Origin: Trametes villosa
Lineage: Eukaryota > Basidiomycota > Agaricomycetes > Polyporales > Polyporaceae
DNA: 64,000 nucleotides
Reading direction: 5' to 3'
Assembly: GCA_002964805.2 (NCBI GenBank)
Contig: PUDQ02000037.1
Coordinates: 1 to 64,000, forward strand
The notes below the pieces were generated by a model, which had not been told where the DNA came from, made no database searches, and saw nothing but the letters and a program-made list of their open reading frames with translations. Made by a program: the position numbers and the translations under genes. Shown here piece by piece: positions 29,299 through 43,260 of this stretch. Within the stretch, counting starts at the first letter, position 1, and the number at the start of each line of letters is the position of its first letter.

Positions 29299-31896
29299 AT
29301 GTCTCGCCAGCCTCTGCCTGAGAACATCCCGGACGTCGCGCCCAATGCGCTGGCTGTCGTAGATAGCGCGGATGGTTCAGGGAAGGGTGATTCGGGCATT
29401 GAGACGGACGTGGTCGCGATCGCTCCAGTCAGGAAGGACGAGCCGATTGTCACCCGCAAGGTGCGTGTACTACACTCCAGCAGAACATAGACACTAATAG
29501 TAATACATCTTTCGGCAGGAACTTTGGAGCTATTACCGTGCGTCGCACTTCTAATATTGTTCCTCTGGTATTCTGACCAGCGATATCCTAAGTCTACTAC
29601 AACGGTGATAATGTGAGTACCAACTATGAAAGGATTCGTGTTCCGACTGACATTATCGCGTTCGTAGGGCGTGGGTCCGAATGGTCGGTGAATCCGACCT
29701 CGAAGTTGGAGGATCACTCTGATTTGGTCTCACCTAGGCTACTCCATGACGCTGTTCCAGTCGCTTGCGACCGCAGCAGGATACGACCCCGTCAAGGGCC
29801 CCGGTTCAGACTGCTCTGCTCCAGATGCTTCAGGTCAATGCGTGTTGCCCTGGTCTGGGGGGACCAAAGCCGTCAGCTCCATCGTGCTTGTCGCGAATGG
29901 CGTTAGTTTCGCGGTACGTACAGTTACTCTCCGAATGCGAAGTCGTACTTACCTGTCATATCCAGGTCATGACGCTGATTTTTACCACCATCGGGTCCGC
30001 TGCCGACTATGGGGGGTTCGGACGGTGGCTCCTGCTCATCCTCACCGTGATCTGCTGGGCAGCCCAGTTTGCCAGCATGTCTCTGACGTGTGAGTAGCTC
30101 GGTGCAGCTCCCCCCAGGTTCTCTCTGACCTCTGCCAGCACCTGACCGTTGGGGCGCCGCGATGGCGTTGTACATGATCGGGTTCATCTCATACGGCGCG
30201 ACACTCGTGTTCTACGCGGCGGTCTTCCCTCGTCTTGCACGAAACACTCCTCACGCGCGGAACCTGCGCGAGAAGTATGAGCGCGGCGAGATACCCGCGG
30301 AGGAATACGAGGTCGAGGAGAGTCTCGAGAAGAACCGTATCAGCAACATCAGCACGGTGAGCGACTACGCCCAGTATATGCGGTGGGCTCGAGGCTGACG
30401 GGGGCCACATGATAGATGCACAGTAACATTGGGTACATCTTCACCCTGGCGCTGAACCTCTCGCTGCTCCTGCCTCGCGCGAGCGACCCTAGGGTGAACA
30501 ACTATGTCCTCGTTCTGTACGTCAAATTTTCCAGGAAGCATGTAGCGCATAGGTGATTGACTATCGAACAGAACGAATGGGTATTGGGTACTTCTGGGGA
30601 TATGGTGGTGTGAGTACTAGAAGTATTCCCGCTACAAACCGCTCTCTAATCGCCCCACCAGTCGTCTTCCAGCAGCCCAGACCTGGGCCTCCTCTCCCGA
30701 AGGGCGAGCATTACTTGACGATAGGCTGGAAACAGGTAGGTGAAGAGAGGTTGAAACGCATGCGTTGTCTGACCTCTAGTCCGCACTCTAGATTTGGATC
30801 GCGTTCAAGCAATACAAGAAGCTGCCCTACACCTTCATATACCTCATAGCGTTTTTCCTGCTCGCCGACGTGAGTAGCGCGCTGACCCTCAGACGCCATC
30901 GCGCTTGCTAAACGAGCCTCTGTTCTGTCTCGCATTAGGGTTTGAACACGACTGGCACACTGGTATCCATCTGCCAGAACGACAAATTCCAGTTCTCGTT
31001 CCTGCAGAACACGTACCTTGGGCTTGCGCAGGCCATCACGTCCACGATCAGGTCGGTATATGCGGGCCAACTTCTCTCTAATGGTCTTCTCAGAGCTGAC
31101 GCGATGCACCTACAGCACGCTGGGCTTCTGGTACATCCAGAAGTACTGGAAGATCCGCACGAAGACGATGGTAAGCCCACTGCCTCTTGTAAACACAGCC
31201 CCTCTTTGACCCCCTTTCCTTTCAGTTCACGATCACGAACGTCGTGACGATCTTCATCCCGTTGTGGGGCATGATCGGCATCTGGACCAACAAGTTTGGG
31301 TACGTAGCCGGCCTCGTTATTCCCGCAGGCGCGCTCACCCAGACGCTTCTGCCAGGTTCCACAACGTCTGGGAGTTCTGGGCGTACAACGTTGTATTCGG
31401 CCTCTTCCAGGCGCCGTACTACGCCTTCTCGCAGACGATGATGGCCGAGCTCACCCCGCCCGGGTTCGACAACATGGTGCGCCCCCCTCTTCCTTTCCTC
31501 ATAACTCTCGTCTCACTACACCGTACCCGCAGTTCTTCGGGCTGTTCGGGCTGTCGAACCGCGCGTCGTCGATGATCGGCCCGAACGTGATCCAGGCGAT
31601 CATCGACCGCACGGGGGACAACTGGAAGGGCTTCCCCTTCCTCTTCGCGCTCTGCACCGCCGCGAGCATCGTCATCTGGTTCGGTGCGTCCTTCCCCCAT
31701 CGTCTCCTTTGCCGCATATACAATGAGGGCTCGCGTGCTGACCATCGACTGGGTTGCAGGCGTGAACGTGGAGACGGGGCGACGCGACGCGGTTGCGTGG
31801 GCGGAGAAGCACCGCTCGTACGCGGAGACGGGCGTGTTCACGGCGGAGGAGGACGCGGCGGATGTGTCGGGCGAGTCGCTCAAGAAGAAGCTGTAG
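29299..31896 (+). CDS. ATG22: ATG22-like vacuolar amino-acid effluxer
   Basis: 558 aa in 17 exons: 29299-29460, 29519-29537, 29593-29612, 29668-29683, 29738-29913, 29966-30089, 30139-30356, 30416-30516, 30572-30609, 30662-30735, 30792-30869, 30939-31051, 31116-31170, 31226-31299, 31356-31476, 31533-31683, 31760-31896. A short acidic cytosolic N-terminus leads into 'ELWSYYLYYNGDNGVGPNGY', the entry signature of the Atg22 branch of the major facilitator superfamily, then about a dozen membrane spans. Family members sit in the vacuolar membrane and release amino acids made by autophagic breakdown. All exons join in phase. Three consecutive micro-exons of 19, 20 and 16 nt near the start are unusual. 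Length agrees with other fungal Atg22 proteins. Confidence 0.92.
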
Positions 31897-32444
31897 GCCT
31901 CCTCCTTGTCGTGTCCTTTCTTGCTTTTTGTATTTTGGACGTGCTCTGCGGACGCTGTGTTATGTTGCTTGGGACGAAATATCATGACAACACGGCTTCA
32001 GGGATGCCTTGCGCGATATATGATTATCGGTGGGGATACTTCTCCCCGGTAAGCCGTGGGTGAGGCTGAACCACAGATGGGGATGAAAAATGCCTAGCAG
32101 CGTCAATAACAGCGACGCTGCTCTACAACAGTATGTTATTACCAGTGAATGCTCTATGTAGTGTTCGTAGTACGACGGATGAGACCGTGAGTGAGGGATG
32201 TATGCGTGCAGCAACGACATGGAACATGAACCAATACAGGGGGATCGGATGGGCTAGCGATAGCAACAGGTGGTGCACATGAAGGTAAAACATGATAAAC
32301 ATGGACAACGGTGGTAAGCCAACAGAGACGGTGTCGCGAGGAGGCGCAGGGGAGATGGTGCGTAGCGGTGCTTGCAGTAGAAGCGCGTATAACGGAGGGG
32401 GGACGTCATAAAGCATGAAGTGCGTCGGGCGAGCGGGGGGACTG
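31897..32444. other. Convergent 3' spacer
   Basis: 548 bp between the stops of the ATG22-like gene (+) and the hydrolase gene (-). It should hold both terminators; no coding sequence seen. Confidence 0.4.
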
Positions 32445-34036
32445 TTACCGCGCGAGGAACTCGAGGATCGCGCGCGAGACCTCGTCCGGGTGGCTCACAG
32501 TGATGTCGTGCGGGCCGCCCTCGATGGACACGAGCTCCGCGTGTGGGATCAGCGTCTGCACGCGCGCCGCGTACCGGTACGGCACCACGCTGTCTGCCGT
32601 GCCCTGCATCGCGCGTCGTGAGTCAAACGTCAGCATCGAGGTCAAACAGAACGGTTGCGGTCGGGAAGGGGACGCACCCAGATAAGGAGCACGCTCCCGT
32701 TCGTTTTCCGCGAGTGCCGGCCGAGCGCGGCGAACTGCGGGGCGAGCCCGCGCAGGGGCCCGTCGCGGATCGAGGATGCGATCGCGGCGTTGTACCCCGG
32801 GAGGTGTGCGGACTGTAAGCGGACGACCTGTCAAGCGCGGGTCAGTACTGTGAGGGGTGGTGGGATGGCGCAGCGATGCACGTACGTATCCGATAGGATT
32901 CTTGGATGGCCGCTGGTTCGCTAGATACTGCAGGTAGAGCTGTGGGGAGACGTCAGTGTTACGTCCTACGCGTGTATGGCTGCTCGTGTGATACATAGGA
33001 TGCGTGAAGAGCAGGGTTGGGGGAGTGAGGTGTACAGCAGGAGCGCAAGTCCGACACGTAAGGGATTGGGATAAGGGTTGCCGGACTTACGCGGAACGGA
33101 TAACTTGACGAGACTACTTGCATGAGCGGTGAAGAGAGAAGCCTTGTCGTACGAGACAGATCTGACGACTGTACCCGTCCATTAGTTTTCGAGTGAACAC
33201 ATGCGATCAGGGTAGCTACATACCTCCATGAGGCCCACGCTGGCGATAAGTATGACCTTGTCGGTAACGAGATGCGGGAATTGCGCGCTGAACGCGGTAG
33301 CAATGGCACCGCCCTGTTCATAGGACGGATATGAGATTGCATACGAGACGTAATGGAAGGTGTGCGTACCATGGAAACGCCCACTACGTTCACTTTACTC
33401 CATCCGACATATTGGAGGAGCAACGCCAGTTGAGTGGTATAGAGGTTCGCGTCGTACGTGGTCTGGGGTGCATCGGAGTACCCACGGCCATACAAGTCTG
33501 CGGTTCTCGTGAGATGCACCCTCGGGATCAACTGTCGCGCTTGCTACGCACCGTACAAAAGGACGCGATAGCCCTTTTCAGCCAACTTAGGCGCGACGTC
33601 CTTCCATATCATAGACGGGACGGAGAGTCCATGTATGAGGACGACCTGGAGAAGATATGGGAAAGGGTTCTGCACGCAAGAAAATGAACTTCGCGCACTC
33701 TCTTTCCGTCTTCTGGGCCGATGAGCCAATAGCGGACCTGTCACGCGCGCACTGAGTGGATATGGTCGCGATAGCGAGGGAACGGACGCGACGCACTGCG
33801 CCATGGGGGAACTTTGCGTATGCGCCGCCGTCGAAGTAGTCGTCCGGGTAGATGGACCACGTCGGCGAGGACTTGGGGAGGGTGGCGAGAGACGGGTGGA
33901 CGTAGAGGGTGTCGGGGGAGTGGGGGAAGACGGTGAGGAAGTAGGCGGCGATGACGACGGCGGGGCAGACGAGGAGGAACCACTGGAAGGCCGAGGAGGG
34001 AGGCATGGTGGGGAGGAGAGCAGCGAGGGCGCCCAT
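32445..34036 (-). CDS. Alpha/beta hydrolase with N-terminal membrane anchor
   Basis: 343 aa from nine exons (minus strand, first to last): 34036-33797, 33737-33699, 33645-33552, 33497-33370, 33313-33224, 33168-33091, 32939-32886, 32827-32678, 32603-32445. A hydrophobic segment at about residues 15-35 acts as signal anchor. The fold shows 'VVLIHGLS' (oxyanion loop), the nucleophile Ser166 in 'GVSMGG', Asp295 in 'GTADSVVPY' and His323 in 'GGPHDI', a complete catalytic triad. The cap region includes 'LQSAHLPGYNAAIASSIRDG', which I associate with monoacylglycerol-lipase-like or epoxide-hydrolase-like fungal proteins. The substrate cannot be told. The gene is divergent from the 946-aa protein gene, 287 bp away. 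Confidence 0.88.
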
Positions 34037-34323
34037 GTGGATCCGCAGAGTGCGTCGGACCGAGGCTGGGAGAGTCTGTCTGTGTGAGAGCACAGCCGTT
34101 CGACAGCCGTAGAGCGCGGAGGAGGCCTCGCAGCCAACCCTTTCCCCGGCTTTCTCGGAGGGTCCCCCACACGTGCTCCCTCTCCCGTCACGTGTGCCCT
34201 TCGCGCGAAGGCGTTGTTGCGCTTTGTTTGCGCCGGCCCTGCTTTCGGCGCGAGCCTGGGCAGACTCTCCTCCTCGCCGTCCTCCTCCCTCTCCGACCCC
34301 GCGCTGCACGGGCCACTCGTCCT
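34037..34323. promoter_or_regulatory. Shared divergent promoter region
   Basis: 287 bp separates the start codons of the hydrolase (-) and the 946-aa protein (+), so both promoters must lie here. CT-rich stretches lie before the plus-strand ATG. No specific factor site was identified. Confidence 0.45.
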
Positions 34324-37300
34324 ATGCAGCATATAGCCAGCTCAGATGCGCCCGCCCTCGCTCTCGACGACATCATGCACGCCATGTCCCCCACACCGCC
34401 GCCTCAAGCACTACCGCCAGAGCCGTCCTCGTCTGCCCTCCCTGAACATCCCTTCTCGTTCGATGCAAATAATCTGCCTGGTGCCCCGATCACCCACTAC
34501 GCTGCACACACTCCCCGCACCAGCTCTCCAGAGCCCTTGGACTACTCCGAGCTCGAGTCATTGCGCGCCCGCGTGCAGGAGTGCGCGCTCTCCCACAACG
34601 CAAGGGAAGCTGAACTTGCCGCCATGGTGCGCCCGTCCGTGATATGGCCCGCAGCGTTCGCCTGAATCGTGATGGCGCAAGGTGTTACGCCTCGCCTCGC
34701 ATCTCCTGCTCCATCCCTCCCCCGCGCAACTGGCCTCGCAAGCGGAGGCCATAGCCGACCTCACCTTTCAGCGGAATTTGCTACTCCGCGAGCGAGCCGA
34801 AGAACATGATCGGTGGCAGTCCGAGAGGGAGCTCTGGGACAGAACCTCCGAAGCTCTTGTCAGGAAAGCCCATGTTGCGCACGAACCCACCACAAGAGAC
34901 GCAGTGAGTATTAGCGTTCCTCCTGGGGAACTCGTGCTAACGTCGGCGTTCCAACAGGAAACCCAGCGCTATGTTGCGCGCTTGGAAGACGACCTGAAAA
35001 TGACCCGTCGAAGAGTGCGTCCAGCCTTCTTCCTCTGCCTTCCGCCATCTCATCCTGCTACACCAGCTCGCCGACACTCAGTCAAGATTTACCGCTCTTG
35101 AACGGGAACTATCCCGGCTTCGCCCATTGCTCTCCTTACATGCAACCATCCTACAAGACCCACTACTATGGAGGCCGGAACACTATCCCCCAAGCACCGC
35201 CGACCACGCTGGGCGCCCCGCGCACGAGACCAGGCAGGTCCCGGCAGAGATCCCCGTCCTCTCTGTGACAGGCGTGGCGCCCCAACCGCAGGGAGACGGC
35301 AGCGCGCAGCATCTGCACCCGGCGCAGGCATCGCGTGCGCCCACCAGCAAACACGACAAGCACCACCACCGCAAAGAGCGAGATAAAGACCGCGAGAGAC
35401 CCAGGAAGCACCGGCACCGGCATTCTATAGCATCCTCGCGTCCATTACTTGCGGATGCTCGCTCCGAGTGCATACTGGTCGCGGCGCGCAAGCTCGGGCG
35501 ACTTCGTGCTGGCCTACTGTCGGGCTTCGTGAAGGAGCGCGTCAAGCTCGAGCGCGATGCGGAGCTTCCCGGCCCAACAACACATCCTAGCGCGGATACG
35601 GACCATTATGCTAGACCTACGCTGCTCTCTCCACTAACTACCCAGCCACGGCCCGCCGTGCTGGGCGGAGCGGCTGGCTCGGATCCTCACGCATTACCGG
35701 AGGGCCACGCGGGTTCGTCAAGTCCTCCAGTACCACTCGCCGCCTCCCGGCAAAGGCAAGGCTCGACCTCCAAACCCGCCCAGCGCCGCCTCGCACCCTC
35801 TCCCTTCGCCCCAGGCGCCTCGATCGCACGCCAGCCCCACATGCCTACTCACCTACACCCGTCCGCGCAGGCGTATCCTATGGCAACCCCAGGCGGGCAT
35901 GCCATGCCTCATCCTGGGTTCGTGTACTTCGCACCCGGTGCAGGACAGAGCGGGTCCGTCCCGTTCGTCATGCCCGTGCCGTGGGCCGTCCCGGGCACAC
36001 CCCCGGGCAGCAGCGCAGGTAATCCACGACAGGGGCAGACCTCGTCAAAGGTCAAGACGCCCGCGCGTTCAAAGGCACCTACGGAGAGCTCCGGGACGCC
36101 GATGGACTCGCTCGTGAGCGCGGCGCGGACGCTTATAGAGGACGAGGACTACGATGGGGAGAGTGGCGAGGCCGAGGGGAGTGGAGGCGCCGCTGCCGTT
36201 GCGACGGACGTGGAGGCCACGGCGGAAGAGGACGCACCGGCAGACGAGACACCCGTGAGGAGGCGAGGTACACGCCGACGTGCGGCCGCTGCGCCGCCAG
36301 ACAGTCCCGCGCCCAAGAGGAGGCGTACCGCTGCTGCGACGAACAACGGGTCTGCAAGCGCCGCCACCGCAGGCCCAAGCACCGCGAAGGCTCCCCGGAA
36401 GACGAAAGCCGCAACAGCAGCAGCGGTCCCCGCCTCTGAGAGCCACGGGAAGCCCAAGACGCGCGGGCGCGCAAAGGGCAAAGGCAAGGCGAAGGCCACC
36501 TCGCCTCCCCCCGACCCCGTGCTGCCGCCACCGGTTGCGCCGCAGGTCGCGCGGATACGGAGCGCGCTGGACGTGCTCGCGGACCAGGCTGCGCAGGAGC
36601 AGGAGCGCTGGCCGTCGATCGATGCGGGGAGCCGCCGGGAGAGCGAGAGCGAGGGCAGGGAGGACGCGGGGGTGAGTGTCCAGGGCGAGGAGACGGAAGA
36701 TACACAGGGTGCGGAGGCGCCGCCGCCTCCTTCGGCCGTCGTCGAGGATGATGTGTTTGCGCCAGGGAATGTGGCAGTACCCCCTCCGGAGGATGAGCGC
36801 GAACGCACTGTTGAGCCGCCTGAGGCGGGCGTCGCACCCGTCGTTGACGAGCCGCCAGCGGCGGAGGATGCTGCCGCTGTGGCGGACGCAGAAGAAAGGG
36901 TCGAGCCCCTCCAAGCCATCGAAGGGCCCGACGACGCCAACGGGCAAACCCCACACGAAGACCACGCACCCGCCCCGGAGACGGCGAAGAAGTCTCCGTT
37001 ACTTCCACCACCTGCATCCCTATCCACGCCCCCTCTACTTACATCGGATGCCCCGCATTCCGAGAGCCCCGTTGTCCCACCTCAAGACACCCCCGGCGCC
37101 CGCTCGCCGCTCGCAACTTCTCCGGCGGTCGCAGAAGACGTGCCACGAGCCTCCGCAGAGCCTCCCACCTCGAACCCTCCAGAGAGCTTGGACGCCCAAC
37201 CCCAGGCAGCACAATTTGAGGGCGGCGTCATCCCCACTCCCGCTCCCGCTCCTCCTGCGGCCGAGGTCGAGATCGAGAGCGGCGACGAGGACGCGGAGGG

Positions 37301-37325
37301 TTCGATCGTCGACGACATGGAGTGA
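34324..37325 (+). CDS. 946-aa disordered protein with coiled coil and basic AT-hook-like motif
   Basis: Exons 34324-34626, 34682-34903, 34958-35014, 35067-37325. Residues about 70-235 are heptad-rich coiled coil ('ESLRARVQECALSHNAREAE', 'ELSRLRPLLSLHATIL'). A His/Lys/Arg cluster follows ('KHDKHHHRKERDKDRERPR') and a helical patch 'ARKLGRLRAGLLSGFVKERV'. The rest is Pro/Ala/Glu-rich and probably unfolded, with 'RRRGTRRRAAA', 'KTRGRAKGKGKAKA' and 'PAPKRRRTAAA', which look like nuclear localisation and AT-hook-like DNA-contact sequences. A nuclear role is my inference; no known family was recognised. The downstream half is one long exon with strong codon bias and no stop. Confidence 0.75.
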
Positions 37326-37772
37326 ACGAGGTGGCCTGCGCTCGTGTGGTTGTATCATGTGTAGCTTTCTTGCTTGTGCTTCTTGTATAATCCAATAATA
37401 TGGAATGCTGTATGTACATGAGGACGTGTGGTGTGTTTGACGGACTGGTTACTGATCATCGATTCATCCATTGCACCAACATGGGCGTGCGGGTGTCTCT
37501 TCGGTATGCACATTACCCCACAGTATCGCCATGCCGAGCACAAGTTGTGTTCTGTTCGCGCAAAATCCGACTTGCACCGTTGCTCACACACCCATCCTCG
37601 TAGCAATGTAGTTTGTTCATTTGTAGATGTTGATATACTCGACACTGGGAGCCATATATGCGGTAATCGATACAGTGGTTATACTTCGCTCGCTTTCCTT
37701 CCTTTTCGCCTCCACACGTTCCCCACACGCGTCCCCGGCCCCTCAATGCTCAGTGCTCGATACACGTAGCGC
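37326..37772. other. Convergent 3' spacer
   Basis: 447 bp between the 946-aa protein gene (+) and PUT2 (-). AT-richer than its surroundings, with TATAAT-like runs that may act in 3' end formation; no gene seen. Confidence 0.4.
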
Positions 37773-40040
<2,268 letters not shown>

Positions 40041-40333
40041 GGTTCAGATGGTGGTTAGCGCAGAGTACGAGGAGACAGGGACTCTTAAGGAGGTCGATCG
40101 AGCCAGGCGCGCTCGGAGTCACGCCCGACCATGTACGGATGATCAGTCCGCCCATAGCATGCCAATCGAGATAACACTCAATATTTCCGTCCCGGCACAT
40201 AATTCACCAGACACAGCACACAGCACGGACGTGAGCGGAACAGCGGAGTATTATTCAACATGATAGTCTCAATATCTGTCCGGCCAACAGCCAACTACAG
40301 ACGCGTCGCGCTATCGTAGAGGGTACACAGAGG
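40041..40333. other. Spacer between PUT2 start and BTB gene stop
   Basis: 293 bp. It must contain the PUT2 promoter and the BTB gene 3' end. No coding sequence seen. Confidence 0.4.
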
Positions 40334-41290
40334 CTAGATGGTCGCAGGTAGTTTGTCGATGTCCTGCCGGAGCTGCGCGAAGAACCACGACGAGCAGAGT
40401 ATGCTCGCCGCGCAACCTGCGCACCCCACCTGCGCCGACTGCTGGAGGAACGGAAGCGAGAAGATGACGCCGGAGGTCGGCCGTATGCGCAGCTCCTCCT
40501 TCGCCCGCTCCCGGTAGTCCGTCCACCATCGCGGCGGGTCGCACGCCTTGTCCCACCGCCCGTTGCACTGCATACACTTCAGATCGCGAGGGGGCTGTAG
40601 GAGCGCTATGGCGGCGCGGGCGCGCTCCTCGCGGAGGACCACGAGTCGGTGGTAGTCGTACGCGGTGATGTGCTTCAGGTCTTTGTGCGGCTCTTGCGAG
40701 GAGAGCGGTGTATTCAGCAGTGCCCGGGAGGCGAGCTCGGCTTCTTCGACGAGCTCGTATTGGGTGGCGAGCCCGTAGACTCGGAGCGGGGACGCCTCCA
40801 AGAACTCGGGTGCAACCAAGCGTCGGCGCAGGCCTTCTATGGCTACCGCGAAGTCGTACTTCCGAGCCGCTTCAAGGGCGGGCGCGAGCTCGTCTAGAGT
40901 GCGGACGATCGGGGCCTCCACGGGGTAGATGAAGCGTAGCAGGGTGTCCAGCACCGAAGCCGGCTCTGGGAACGGAATGATGGGCACCACGGTGTGGTCT
41001 GCGGACTCGGGCTGTGGTAGTGACAGCATCCCCTCGAAGAGTTGCGACGCAGTCGAGAGGATGCATTGGTGGACGCGGAAGTCAACTGACTTCAGGGAGG
41101 ATACGAGTTTGTCATCGTAAGGGCAGTCTGAGCGTAGGATGAAGTCGCCGTCGGCGAAGTTGAACACTGGTGAGTACATGGTGGGTGACAAGTCGAAGGC
41201 GGGACACGGGGATGAGGCGGGACGGAACATGTACTTATAGGCGGGCCGGAGCGAAGATGTGGCTGGCAGTGACAAGGGGGAGGCGAACAA
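40334..41290 (-). CDS. BTB/POZ domain protein
   Basis: 318 aa, intronless as read. The BTB fold starts at about residue 40: 'FNFADGDFILRS', then 'DFRVHQCILSTASQLFEGML' and 'LLRFIYPVEAP', with the hydrophobic pattern of the dimer interface. A helical BACK-like part follows, with 'GLATQYELVEEAELASRALL'. The C-terminal part has Cys pairs ('LKCMQCNGRWDK', 'GCAGCAA'). Such short BTB proteins are numerous in mushroom-forming fungi and may act as cullin-3 adaptors, but this has no specific support here. ATG codons at 41290 and at residue 38 ('MYSPVFNFADG') are both possible starts; the second fits family starts better. Confidence 0.85.
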   Translation of the reverse strand: MFASPLSLPATSSLRPAYKYMFRPASSPCPAFDLSPTMYSPVFNFADGDFILRSDCPYDDKLVSSLKSVDFRVHQCILSTASQLFEGMLSLPQPESADHTVVPIIPFPEPASVLDTLLRFIYPVEAPIVRTLDELAPALEAARKYDFAVAIEGLRRRLVAPEFLEASPLRVYGLATQYELVEEAELASRALLNTPLSSQEPHKDLKHITAYDYHRLVVLREERARAAIALLQPPRDLKCMQCNGRWDKACDPPRWWTDYRERAKEELRIRPTSGVIFSLPFLQQSAQVGCAGCAASILCSSWFFAQLRQDIDKLPATI

Positions 41291-41442
41291 GTTCGATCAC
41301 ACAACCACCGGCCCAGAATGAAACCTACAGGGCTTCCTGTGGTCAGCCCACAGCGCCTCCAGGGGAGAACAGCACATACCTGTGGCTGAAACACTGGAAT
41401 ACCACTGCTGACCGGACTCAAAATAGGTAGCAATGCAGCCAA

Positions 41443-42978
41443 CTACCGTCTTCGATCATAGTGGTCTCTCGATTGCCGTTCACGGCTCCTGCTCCTGCGC
41501 CTCTCACGGGTACTGTCGGTGTCGCGGTGCCGTGGCCGCGGTGACTGGGAACGGCGCGAGCGTTCTTTCGAGCGATCGTGGCGGCGAGGGCTGCGGCTGC
41601 GACTTTTGCGCCGCCGCCGACCGCTGTCGGGGACGTCGAAGACCATGCCGTAGTTATTACCGCGCTCTTCTGATTGCCCTCTGTATCGCCGGGTGGCTTC
41701 GAGGTCGTCACGGCCACCGAAGCCGCCCTTCCCTCGTCCTCCCCGAGGTCCCATCTTGACGTTGTTCGACCATTGATTGTTCAAACGAGCGACGGATTGG
41801 GAGCTGATGCAAAGTAAGCAGAAGCTGGGAAATGAACGGAGATAGACACTAACAAGTCTACCCATATCCGACGATCATCCACAAGGACGTTTTGCATCTT
41901 GAAATACGCCTGCGGGATGCCCCTTAGTTGCAACTATGCCAACCGGGACCTATGACGGCGTACCTGTTCTGCATCCTCTCTCTTGTCGAATTCGATGAAC
42001 GCGTACTGCAGTGAGTCCCCTGTCTTCTTGTCCCGGATGACCTGACAACTTATGATAGTCCCGAACCGGGAGAATATAAGCTCCAGGTCCTCATCCCTCG
42101 TCACCGGGTTAAGCTTGCAGACGAACAACACGTTCTCTGGTGGGCGGACATTGGCGAAAGGCAGGTCGCCGACCATCTCAAGTGTCAGGGCGGATGCTTG
42201 TGCAGCTTTCTTGCGCCGGATTTCCTCGGCCTCTTCTTCAGGAAGTGTCGCCAAGGGATCCTCATCTTCTGCAATGCGGGTAGAGTTATCGGGAGGCCGA
42301 ACGGGTGGAGATTCTGGTACCGCAAGGCCGGCAGGGTCTTCGAATGGATCCTCTGTCACAGCATGAGTAGCTTGTGCGTTTGACAGTGGTCTTGTACTCA
42401 CCGAGAATCTCGACATGCCTAATCCTCACATCCTTCAGAGGCCTCCCATCCTGGTCCGTGAACACGTCGTTGAGCTTGTCCAAGGTCTCGAATCCTTCCA
42501 CGACATGCCCGAAGACTGCGTGCTTGCCGTCGAGATATTCGATATTGTCGCCTAGCGTTATGAAGAACTGGCTACCGCAACCACCCTTGTGTTCCTCGGC
42601 GACGGCAGGCGCGACAGCCATGGACACGGTTCCCCGCGCGCGATGTTTGAGACGGGGCACGAACTCCGGCGTGAAGTACCGCGGCGCGTCTTTTCCCCCT
42701 TGCGAGGCTATCAAAGACCAGATGGATTCTCCTCCAGTACCTGTGGCAGTAGGGTCACCGACCTGTGCGAGGAAGTCCTTCGAGACTGCGACGCTACGCG
42801 TTCAGTAATGCACCCCAACGGTCATGGCTGGGTGTATGCGCCTACCATTGAAGAATGCGTTTAGGTTGTAGTAGTACACTTTACACAGCTTTAGGAAGTT
42901 CTCGCATGTCCTCGGGCACAGGTCTGTCTCGAGGTCTATGACAATGTCGCCGAGGGAGGTTTCGAAGAGCACAGACAT
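41443..42978 (-). CDS. PPIL4: Cyclophilin-RRM peptidyl-prolyl isomerase (PPIL4 type)
   Basis: 440 aa in five exons (minus strand): 42978-42846, 42785-42402, 42352-41964, 41909-41854, 41803-41443. Cyclophilin domain at about 1-170 ('[19 protein letters not shown]', '[18 protein letters not shown]', '[10 protein letters not shown]', '[15 protein letters not shown]'). An acidic linker is followed by an RNA-recognition motif at about 245-322 with 'VLFVCKL' and 'YAFIEF', and an Arg/Ser-rich tail from about 375 ('[18 protein letters not shown]'). This order is that of PPIL4-class nuclear cyclophilins tied to pre-mRNA splicing. All exon joins keep phase. The upstream spacer to the coiled-coil gene is 282 bp. 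Confidence 0.93.
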
Positions 42979-43260
42979 GGCGGTCGGCGGCCAAGCCGGT
43001 GTAGCGCCTGTGGCCGGATGAGCGCCTCGAGCTCTTTGGAGGCGTCACCTCGACTCCCGCACTGCCAGAGCTGCTGGGACCGATTCATTCACAACAGTCT
43101 ATACCTCCAAGTATGTTATTACGATAAGCGAACGTGGTATAGCATTAGGCTGTGAGCTACCGTATCCAAAGGAGCGCGATAATTTACACCTCGATATACA
43201 ACGCAGTGGCTGACTTCCCATAATCCAAACAGTCTATTCGTCCGTGCACCCGTCCCAAGT

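Noticed and set aside
36069..37027. Three overlapping minus-strand frames of about 290-300 codons
   Set aside because: Antisense shadows of the Ala/Pro/Glu-rich 946-aa protein; only repeats of Arg, Ser and Ala.
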